A DNA stretch of 33,812 nt from Bacteroidales bacterium (GTDB taxonomy: Bacteria > Bacteroidota > Bacteroidia > Bacteroidales > UBA12170), in assembly GCA_016744655.1 (NCBI GenBank), contig JADGDY010000038.1:1-33812 (forward strand), written 5' to 3'. How positions within the stretch are numbered: position 1 is the first letter of the stretch; each line of letters starts with the position of its first letter. The translations under genes were made by a program, and so were the position numbers. Below the pieces are notes generated by a model. The model was not told the DNA's origin. It worked only from the letters and a program-made list of their open reading frames with translations, and did not search any database. Shown here piece after piece: positions 9,301 through 16,500 of this stretch.

Positions 9301-11327
9301 ATCCCTTCAGATTGAGTAACTAGTGTTTTAAAACGCTCTTCACTTTCTACTAACTTATCCTCGGCTTCTTTCTTCTCTGTTACATCATCAAATACGACTA
9401 CAATTTCTCCACTTTCTAATTTAAAAACTCTATTTTCATAATAGTTTGAGAAATTATCATCTTTATACAACTTTGCCGGATAAAATGCTGACTCCCCTCC
9501 TTTCCAAACTTTATTAAATACTTCTATAATTCCATACTCATCAATATTGGGACGTAATTCTTTTAAGCTTTTTCCTATAACTTCCTCTTTTATTTTGTTC
9601 TCATGAGAAAGCGCAAATAAATTCATATCCTCAATGATATAGTCGTTCCCAAATATTCCATCATTAATAACCTTATATACAACTACGCCGCTATTAATAG
9701 TATTCACTAACTCCCTAAATCTCAACTCCCCAACTTCAATCAACGCTTCGGCTTGCTTAAGTTCAGTTATATCTCTCCATGACGACATGGAATATAATAT
9801 CTCCCCTTTCTCATCTCTAATTCCATAAACATTTAAGCTCACATATAATTTACTTCCATCTTTTCTTTTTAGGATTAACTCTTTGTTTTTCACTTCTCTT
9901 GTTTCCACAAAAAGATTGAATGCATCATTCACATCCGCCATACAGTCTTCGTGGTACATTCTGAATATTGGAGCCCCTATTAATTCCTCCTTGGAATATC
10001 CAGTTGCTTGTAAAAGTGTATTGTTACACAAAAGAATTGAAGCGTCTTTGGCAGATACTGATACATACATATCCGGAGCATTATTATAAAGCGTTCGAAA
10101 TTTTTCTTCGCTATTTTTTAGTTTCGTCTCTGCTTCTTTACGATAAGTAATATCATGGTAATTAAGTAAAACACCATTTATAACAGAATCATTTGTCCGA
10201 TTTACAGCAAATAATTCGACCCATTTATAATCACCATCCTTGCATCTATATCTAAACTCGATTTTTGTTGAAGCATTTTCTTGTTCAAGTATTTTTCCAA
10301 ATTCACTTTGATTTTTTTTTATATCCTCAGGATGCAGATAATCCCATCCATTGGTATGTATCATATCATCATGGGTCCATCCAAACCATTTCTCAATATT
10401 CAGACTTTGATATTTGATGTTTCCATCAATTCCCATTATCGCAATCACATCACCAATATTTTCTATTAATGCGGAGTGTCTGGCATTTGTATTCCATAAG
10501 TTTTCTTCTGATTCTTTACGATCAGTTATATCCATAACTCCCGCAATGGCACCATCATAATCACCATTCTGATCCTTTAAAGGAGCAGTTTCTATAGATG
10601 TAAAGATTCGTTGGCCATTTTTACTGACAAACTCAAAATCATGCTGATCTTTTATTCCAGCTTGGCGACGCTCTATGTTTTCATTTGCCATTTTAACTCC
10701 AGCCTCATCCATAAAATGAAAGAGCGATTTCCCTAGCATCTCCTCCTCAGTATACCCCAACATTTTGGCCATACTTGGGTTAACGAAACTAGTTATATTG
10801 TTTTTATCTATTACCCAAATACCTTCTTGTGCAAGGTTTACTAATTCTCTATATTTTCGTTCACTATTTACCAATTCTTCTTTTGCTATTTTATTAGCAG
10901 AAGTATCAATCGATGTCACCATGATACGGTCTAACTCTCCTTTATCATTTTTAAGAGGTTTTATAGTTGCTTGAAACCAAAGTTTATTTCCCTTTAAATC
11001 TTGAATTCCACCATCATGAATTATAGTCTCCCCTGTCTCTTTAGCTATAATGAGCTTTTTATTCATTTCTATATTGTAAGCGTCAGGGAAAAATAAAAAA
11101 GGATAGGATTTGCCATAGTAATCAGATACATCACCAATTTGTAAAGCATCTACTCCAGCTTGACTCATATATATCAAATTAAAATCAAGGTCAATTATTT
11201 TGGTGCATACTGGTGAATTCTCTAACCATTTACTGCTATTATTCTCAGATTTCTCTAGGGCAGAAATCTTTTTTTCCAATTGATTTATTTTATTTTGAAG
11301 CTCTTCCCTGGTTTTAATCTCTTTCAT
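6354..11327 (-). CDS. Giant multi-PAS sensor histidine kinase
   Basis: 1657 residues. After a short N-terminal coiled coil (about 1-25), I count eleven PAS domains of about 115-130 residues, most followed by the PAC-type ending DIT(x)RKEAE: roughly 28-150, 158-275, 280-398, 405-525, 532-655, 662-785, 790-910, 915-1035, 1040-1155, 1165-1285 and 1290-1410. Domains 3, 7 and 11 have the PAS_3-like pattern (HPED/HPDD ... CKDG.YKW). The C-terminus is a standard kinase core: HisKA with H-box SHEIRTPMNG (phospho-acceptor H1435), then HATPase_c with the N-box NLIKNAIKFT, G1 DTGTGVP and G2 GSGLGLAICK. No membrane segment and no receiver domain is visible, so it is probably cytoplasmic and needs a separate response regulator, none of which is adjacent. 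The start ATG has no clear Shine-Dalgarno. PAS boundaries are approximate and the sensed signal is unknown. Confidence 0.93.
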   Translation of the reverse strand: MKEIKTREELQNKINQLEKKISALEKSENNSSKWLENSPVCTKIIDLDFNLIYMSQAGVDALQIGDVSDYYGKSYPFLFFPDAYNIEMNKKLIIAKETGETIIHDGGIQDLKGNKLWFQATIKPLKNDKGELDRIMVTSIDTSANKIAKEELVNSERKYRELVNLAQEGIWVIDKNNITSFVNPSMAKMLGYTEEEMLGKSLFHFMDEAGVKMANENIERRQAGIKDQHDFEFVSKNGQRIFTSIETAPLKDQNGDYDGAIAGVMDITDRKESEENLWNTNARHSALIENIGDVIAIMGIDGNIKYQSLNIEKWFGWTHDDMIHTNGWDYLHPEDIKKNQSEFGKILEQENASTKIEFRYRCKDGDYKWVELFAVNRTNDSVINGVLLNYHDITYRKEAETKLKNSEEKFRTLYNNAPDMYVSVSAKDASILLCNNTLLQATGYSKEELIGAPIFRMYHEDCMADVNDAFNLFVETREVKNKELILKRKDGSKLYVSLNVYGIRDEKGEILYSMSSWRDITELKQAEALIEVGELRFRELVNTINSGVVVYKVINDGIFGNDYIIEDMNLFALSHENKIKEEVIGKSLKELRPNIDEYGIIEVFNKVWKGGESAFYPAKLYKDDNFSNYYENRVFKLESGEIVVVFDDVTEKKEAEDKLVESEERFKTLVTQSEGIVYIIDKNGTFLLSEGKGLSSLGLKPGSVVGESVYELYKDYPKMLDDMERVFKGETVNSEVIISDAVCFQNWYTPQLSSDNEIIGLLGLSIDITKQKEAEEQIRAAEENLQNTFDISPSIIAKANLDSGYFIEANQTVSRILGYSVDEFLSRPFMEFIHPDDRGESDEERTEQMKGKEVTFFENRYLCKDGTYKWIAWHGTGANEDGIITAIGSDINERKLIEQEIIKTKQFYENVIEGVQDGIWVTDKNDKVYFANSAMEKIAGVKREQIQGKNFLTDFPDESTGELIKYYKQAKNEKRPIWYEVNVRTLGKRDIWQNGWLIPQYQNNEFVGVICTKRDVTERKEAEDVVRRLSTAVEQSPSVVVITDTNGNIEYINPKFTELTGYSNSESIGKNQNILNSGEQNKQFYQEMWQTLKAGKEWRGQFRNKRKNGELFWEAANISAILNADGEIINFIKISEDITELKQAEMKLHQSNHILNASQSIAMVGGWELDIETNNLFWTAETYRIHETTPEEFNPTVDAGVGYFLPESRQIISLAIEKAIHEGEGYDLELETYTTKGSLITVRTTCEVTVVNGKTAKLTGIFQDITKRKDAENELLNAKINAEETKDKLDLALQGSGAGLWSWNIKTGEDILDERWCGILGYKQEEIKQVVSSWENLIHPDDKEYILNVNNNGSEDEGSVYSQEYRLKCKNGKWKWIHALGKVVERDSSGNPARMSGIIIDIDERKNIEIELIKAKEKAIESDRLKSAFLANMSHEIRTPMNGILGFINLLNEPDLSKVEIEEYTTVINRGGERLLTTINDIIDISKIETGEMVIVKEEISIDNMMNELHSFFSPEVKSKGISLFYKSTAENITINTDSHKLHGILTNLIKNAIKFTHNGSVTFGYDLKEINNELDGNSVLEFFVEDTGTGVPKDRIDAIFKRFEQADIEDTKALEGSGLGLAICKAYIEMLGGDIYVESEYGKGSKFTFTIPIRAD

Positions 11328-11636
11328 AATGGTTGATTTCGATAATACTAGCCTTTTGGTTAATCATTTTCTCAATTTATGGGTTTGAAAAATGAAAGAA
11401 TGGCACTACAATATACCAATAATTCCTTAAATACTAAAGCATTAATTGGATTTTGATAGATTATATAATCAAAATACTAATGAAACTTGGGATTAATTTA
11501 AGCCCGAAAAGCAACTCTACATCTTCTCAAGCTAGAACTGTTTATTTTAATTTAATAATATCATATTGCTCCATTAACAAAAATCAAAGCTCTCTAGTTT
11601 AAACTTGCATACAACAATCTATAAAACCATTAAGCT
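11328..11636. other. Intergenic region between the kinase gene and a small ORF
   Basis: About 310 bases separating the minus-strand kinase gene from a plus-strand small ORF, so it should hold divergent promoters. TAAACTTG at 11600-11607 is one mismatch from the Bacteroidota -7 box TAnnTTTG and lies 30 bases before the small ORF, but no TTG is found at the expected spacing. No RNA gene or strong repeat was seen. Confidence 0.4.
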
Positions 11637-11807
11637 ATGAGTACTGAACAAGTTTTAGAAAATTATATTGCAGAACATCCTGATTATTGGGAGTTTGATA
11701 ATGAAGTCCAAGAAGTTAAGCGATTGAAAAAGCTAAGCATAGAAGAAGCTAAAAACCAAAATGTAAAATGTATAAAAAGGTTATTTACTTTACAAATACC
11801 TATTTAA
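11637..11807 (+). CDS. Small hypothetical protein (56 residues)
   Basis: ATG to TAA without interruption, starting MSTEQVLENYIAEHP and ending LFTLQIPI. It is strongly charged: an acidic, aromatic first half (PDYWEFDNEVQEV) and a lysine-rich second half (KRLKKLSIEEAKNQ). No signal peptide or membrane segment is visible and I do not recognise the family. It stands alone, convergent with the phosphopantetheinyl transferase gene, and a 10-bp-arm hairpin between them would terminate both. Support comes from the uninterrupted frame, a protein-like composition and the terminator position. A chance ORF of this length is possible in AT-rich DNA. Confidence 0.4.
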   Translation: MSTEQVLENYIAEHPDYWEFDNEVQEVKRLKKLSIEEAKNQNVKCIKRLFTLQIPI

Positions 11808-11834
11808 AACTCTTAAGTAATTGAACTATGCTAA

Positions 11835-11871
11835 AGGTTTTAATCTCAAAGAAATTAAAACATTAAAACCT
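11835..11871. terminator. Bidirectional hairpin between convergent genes
   Basis: AGGTTTTAAT (11835-11844) and ATTAAAACCT (11862-11871) are exact reverse complements around a 17-base loop. An alternative inner stem pairs TTTTAAT (11838-11844) with ATTAAAA (11854-11860). It overlaps the last bases of the transferase gene and lies 27 bases after the small ORF, in the right place to end transcription from both sides. Confidence 0.5.
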
Positions 11872-12514
11872 ATTTACATATCAAACTTGGCGATACACTT
11901 ATATTCTTCCATTGTCTCTTAGAATCACTACATATAGCACCGTAATAACCAGGTAAAACATCGAAATCTTGCAAAAACCATATTTGTCCTTCATTGGAAA
12001 AATAGTTTTGAGATGCATCTATCTCTATCTGATGCAAATATGAAAGATTTACACCCATTGATTTTATAATACTTTCTTTGCGTGTCCAATACCAAAAGAA
12101 TTTTTCAAGTGGCAGAGGAGCCTTATTTATAGAACCCCATTCTTTTGGGGTAAAAAAGGCTTCAAAATCTGAAAGATTAAGTTGTTTATATTGTTCAATA
12201 TCAATACCTATTTGCCCATCATCAGATAGAACACAAACCACCATATCACCAGAATGAGAAATATTAAAAGATACATTTTCCAATTTCGGCTTATCATTTT
12301 CATTATAAGTGATTTGAGCCAGCCTATTAACCATACCCATTTCCTTTAATCCATATTTTAATAGCAAACGGCCAACGACTAATTGATAGGCATCAGCCTC
12401 AAATTTATACCTCAATGCGCGTTCCTTAACTGCGACAGGCATATTCATAAGAAGCTCTGCTAGACTATATTTCTCTTGGATATTTAATGAGTTGGTATGG
12501 TATATCTTGAACAT
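11870..12514 (-). CDS. pfaE: Sfp-type 4'-phosphopantetheinyl transferase, PfaE-like
   Basis: Transfers the 4'-phosphopantetheine arm of CoA to the serine of carrier proteins; here the obvious substrates are the six ACPs of the neighbouring PfaA. The Sfp-family motifs are visible: an N-terminal R-rich GRLLLKYGL region, the Mg-binding GIDIE motif, the FF(T)PxEW stretch, and WTRKESIIKSMG (W-x-x-K-E) with the catalytic/metal Glu. The open frame extends to 12562, but I choose the ATG at 12514 (MFKIYHTNSL), which lines up with the MKIY start of Sfp; the longer version only adds a hydrophobic stretch unlike this family. That gives 214 residues, normal for the family. It is divergent from the TetR-pfaACD run, with palindromes in between. 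Specificity for PfaA is inferred from location. Confidence 0.88.
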   Translation of the reverse strand: MFKIYHTNSLNIQEKYSLAELLMNMPVAVKERALRYKFEADAYQLVVGRLLLKYGLKEMGMVNRLAQITYNENDKPKLENVSFNISHSGDMVVCVLSDDGQIGIDIEQYKQLNLSDFEAFFTPKEWGSINKAPLPLEKFFWYWTRKESIIKSMGVNLSYLHQIEIDASQNYFSNEGQIWFLQDFDVLPGYYGAICSDSKRQWKNISVSPSLICK

Positions 12515-12570
12515 ACTTGTAAATAAAATAATAATCTTCAATAAACAATTTCTAAAAAGCATAAAACCTT

Positions 12571-12592
12571 ATCAAGATATTGTGTTCTTGAT
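12571..12592. repeat. Hairpin/inverted repeat upstream of pfaE
   Basis: ATCAAGA (12571-12577) and TCTTGAT (12586-12592) are exact reverse complements around 8 bases. It lies 57-78 bases upstream of the preferred pfaE start, so it would be in the leader or promoter of that gene. It may be an operator or leader hairpin; nothing else identifies it. Confidence 0.4.
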
Positions 12593-12715
12593 GATGCAAT
12601 ATTACAATAGAATTATGATTTATTTTTAGTTTTAAAGCTCCTTTTGGCCATTATGTCAACTTCGCCGACCTAACACACAAGTGTAATTCACACATCACAC
12701 TCAATCGTTAATTAA

Positions 12716-12783
12716 ATTTAACATTACACAACCTCCTCACTATCTGATTACTGTAATTAGTTACGAACTATTTAATGTTAAAT
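12716..12783. promoter_or_regulatory. Nested palindromes in the divergent pfaE-tetR promoter region
   Basis: An 11-bp inverted repeat, ATTTAACATTA (12716-12726) and TAATGTTAAAT (12773-12783), flanks a compact palindrome TAGTT-ACG-AACTA (12758-12770). The compact palindrome has the size and symmetry of a TetR-family operator and sits about 110 bases upstream of the TetR start. Autoregulation of the regulator and of the pfa genes through this site is inference; the outer arms are AT-rich and more likely than usual to arise by chance. Confidence 0.4.
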
Positions 12784-12879
12784 AACAGAAGCTTGAAAAT
12801 AAAATCGAATTACTTTCGTTTCTTTGCGGTACTGCGGAGACAAAAATATTACCGTAGGTTTTTAAACATTAGTTTTAAT

Positions 12880-13497
12880 ATGATCACAAGAGAACTCATC
12901 ATAGCAACAGCTTCCAAATCATTTCTAGTGAATGGTGTAAAATCAGTTACTATAGATAAAATCGTAAAAGAATTACACACATCTAAAAGAACACTTTATA
13001 CCCATTTTAATGATAAAGTGGAATTGCTTGGTGCTTGTTTGGAGGAATATAACCAAGAAGTAAAATCCGAAAACGAAGCCATAATCGAATCGGCTGATAA
13101 TGTAATAGAGGCTATGGCCAAATTGCATCAACAAATCGTTCGTCGGTCTTATGAGGTAAATCCAAACTTTTTTCGAGATGTACAAGCCTTTTACCCAACC
13201 GTGTTAAACGACTCTTACAAAAACACTGGAAAATATGCCCATTCGCAATTATTAAAATTAGCTAAATGGGGAATTGAAGATGGTATTTTCAATAGTGACT
13301 TAGATATTGAGGTTGTTGGCCAAACAGTGATGGTCATGCAGAAATTAATAAAAGACAAAACTAAATTCCCATCATCAGAATTTAGTATTGAGCGTCTCAC
13401 TTTTGGGACTTTAGTACCCTACTTAAGAGGGCTTTGTACACTTAAGGGAACTCAAATTTTAAAAATTCAAGAGGAACTTTTTAAAGTTTCTATCTAA
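12880..13497 (+). CDS. TetR/AcrR-family transcriptional regulator of the pfa operon
   Basis: From the ATG at 12880 (MITRELIIATASK) the protein has 205 residues, typical of TetR regulators. Residues 1-50 form the TetR helix-turn-helix (KSFLVNGVKSVTIDKIVKEL, then TSKRTLYTHFNDKVELL). The C-terminal ligand/dimer domain is not specific enough to name an effector. The frame is open to 12775, but the extra 35 residues are basic, unlike the family, and cover promoter-like sequence (TTG at 12793; TACTTTCG at 12811), so the shorter start is better. The stop codon is only 10 bases before the pfaA ATG, so the regulator is almost certainly the first gene of the pfa operon. Control of PUFA synthesis, perhaps through an acyl-CoA or fatty-acid signal, is inferred from this coupling. 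Confidence 0.9.
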   Translation: MITRELIIATASKSFLVNGVKSVTIDKIVKELHTSKRTLYTHFNDKVELLGACLEEYNQEVKSENEAIIESADNVIEAMAKLHQQIVRRSYEVNPNFFRDVQAFYPTVLNDSYKNTGKYAHSQLLKLAKWGIEDGIFNSDLDIEVVGQTVMVMQKLIKDKTKFPSSEFSIERLTFGTLVPYLRGLCTLKGTQILKIQEELFKVSI

Positions 13498-13507
13498 AAA
13501 AATAGCC

Positions 13508-16500
13508 ATGAATATTAACAGCTCGCTTCAAAAAACACCAATTGCGGTAATCGGATTATCAACAATTGTAGCAGACGCAAAGAATATTGAGGAGTTTTGG
13601 ACAAATATTATCCAAGGAAAAGATAGCATCACTGATGTACCAAAAAGCAGATGGAACATTGAAGACTATTATGATGCTGATATGACAGCTCCTGATAAGA
13701 CCTACTGTAAAAGAGGTGGTTTTATTCCCGATATAAATTTCAATCCCATGGAGTTTGGCCTCCCGCCAAATATTCTTGAAGTAACTGATGCTAGTCAGTT
13801 ATTAGGATTGATTGCAGCACGTGATGCTCTAAAAGACGCCGGCTACGGTAAGGATTCTATAAAATTCACAACTGCTCTAAAAGCCAAAACGGGTGTTTTA
13901 TTAGGTGTTGGTGGTGGCCAAAAACTAATTACCCCTTTAATTGGACGTTTGCAATACCCTATTTGGGAAAAAGCTTTGCGCGAAAGCGGCATAGCTGAGG
14001 AGGATATTCCTCATATAGTTGACAAAATGAAAAAGGCCTATGTAGGTTGGAATGAGAATTCATTTCCTGGCTTATTAGGTAACGTTATATCGGGTCGTAT
14101 TACCAATCGATTCGATTTAGGTGGTATAAACAGTGTTGTAGATGCTGCTTGTGCCGCTTCCTTAAGTGCCATTAAAATGGCCTTGAGCGAATTAGTGGAA
14201 GGACGTTGCGATATGATGCTAACTGGTGGTGTCGATACCGATAATTCACCATTTATGTATATGTCCTTTAGTAAAACTCCAGCTTTCTCAAAATCTGGTA
14301 ATATCTGCCCTTTTGGTGAAAAAGCAGATGGTATGCTGATAGGCGAAGGATTAGGGATGTTAGTTCTAAAAAGACTAGAAGATGCTGAGCGTGATGGTGA
14401 CAGAATATATGCTACCATTACAGGTGTAGGAGCTTCAAGTGATGGCCGTTTTAAATCAGTTTACGCTCCTCGTCCTGCCGGACAAGCAATGGCAGTGGAA
14501 CGTGCCTATCAAGATGCGGGATATGCTCCATCTACAGTTGATTTAATTGAAGCACATGGTACAGGTACTAGTGCTGGTGATCCGGTAGAATTTTCATCCA
14601 TGCAGATGGTATTTGGTAAAGACAATCCTCAAAAACAACATATTGCATTAGGCTCTATTAAATCACAAGTAGGACATACGAAAGCTGCTGCAGGAGCTGT
14701 AGGAATGGTGAAAACAGTATTGGGTTTACATCATAAAATATTACCACCTACCATTAATGTAGAACAACCTAATTCTAAATTCGATATTAAGAATTCTGCG
14801 CTCTATATCAATACTGAGGCTCGCCCTTGGTTGAGAAATGGTCATCCGCGTCGTGCTGGGATTAGTGCTTTTGGTTTTGGTGGTGTCAATGTTCATATTG
14901 CTCTAGAAGAATATGCAGGTAATAAACCAAAGGATTATCGTATTCACGAGCCATATAAAACTGTATTATTAAATGCTCAAAATCCTGCTCAGTTATTAGA
15001 AGATTGTAAAAGCACTCTTTCTGAACTAGAAGGAAATGAAAGTGACTTGGCTTTTCTTAATCTTACAAAAGCAAGCAAAACGAGTATTGCTAACCAAGCT
15101 TTTGCACGTATTGGTTTTGTTGCAACAGATAAAAATGAATGTATTAGTTTATTACAAACTAGTATACAAATGTTGAATAACAAAAAGGAACAATGGAATC
15201 ATCCAAAAGGTATTTATTATCGTCCCAATGGTATTGATGCAGCATCGAAAGATGTAGTGGCATTATTTGCTGGACAAGGCTCACAATATGTAGGTATGGG
15301 TAAAGAATTAACCAATGCCTTCCCTGAGCTTAATGAAGCTTTTCAGCAAACAGATAAACTATTTGAACAAAGTGGAGAACCGGCTTTATCTAAAACTATC
15401 TTCCCTATTCCAACCTTCTCCAAAGAAGATAAAACTACACAACAGAAAACACTAACCTCCACTAAGTTTGCTCAACCTGCTATTGGTACTTTGAGTATGG
15501 GGCAATATAAAATATTACAGCGTTCTGGATTTAAACCTAGCTTCACAGCAGGACATAGTTTTGGTGAATTAACCGCACTTTGGGCTGGTGGTGTTTATGA
15601 TGAAAATACCTTTTTAGCTTTGGCTAAAACAAGAGGCGCTGTGATGTCTATTGAAAATCCCAAGGCCGACAAAGGTTCCATGTTAGCTGTTGAAGCTTCA
15701 CAAGAGCAAGTTCAACAATCAATAGCGAATTTACCTGGTGTTAGTATTGCCAACGTAAATTCAAATAGCCAGATTATTTTGGGCGGAAGTACCCAAGCCA
15801 TTTGCAATGCTGAGTCACAATTAAAAAATCAAGGATATACTGTTATTGCATTACCGGTTTCAGCTGCATTCCATACAGATTTTGTAAAACATGCACAAGA
15901 GCCTTTTGCTCGCTTTATTGCAGCACAGCAGTTTAACAAACCACACACTCCTGTTTATTCCAATACATCGGGACTTCAATTTCCTGAGGATTCAAATGCG
16001 ATAAAAGCCATTTTAGAAGGGCAAATTCTAAAACCTGTCTTGTTTAAAAACCAGATTGAAAATATTTATAATGCTGGAGGACGTGTATTTGTTGAGTTCG
16101 GGCCTAAAGGTGTATTAACCAAATTAGTTGGAAATATATTACAAGGAAAAGAACATACAGCCATTGCCATTAATCCAAATGCAAAAAAAGACAGTGATTT
16201 ACAATTCCGCCAGGCAATTATACAAATGCAGGTACTTGGATTACAACTGTCAAATATTGACCCATATTTAAAAGAACCAATAGCACCTATTAAGCCAAGC
16301 AAAATGGATGTTATTCTTAATGGTGCAAACTACGTTTCTCCAACTACTAAAAAGGCATATACCGATGTGATGAATGATGGATTTAAAATTTCTGGCAATC
16401 AAACACAAGTAGTTGAGAAGATTGTGGAAGTGGAAAAGGTTGTTGAAGTAGAGAAAATTGTAGAGGTTGCTGCTAAAACAACAAACAATCCAGCGAATGA

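Noticed and set aside
12515-12562. Longer N-terminus for the phosphopantetheinyl transferase
   Set aside because: The extra 16 residues are hydrophobic, and the internal MFKIY start aligns with the Sfp family start.
12775-12879. Longer N-terminus for the TetR regulator
   Set aside because: The extra 35 residues are basic and outside the TetR family pattern; promoter-like sequence lies there, and the ATG at 12880 gives a normal-length protein.
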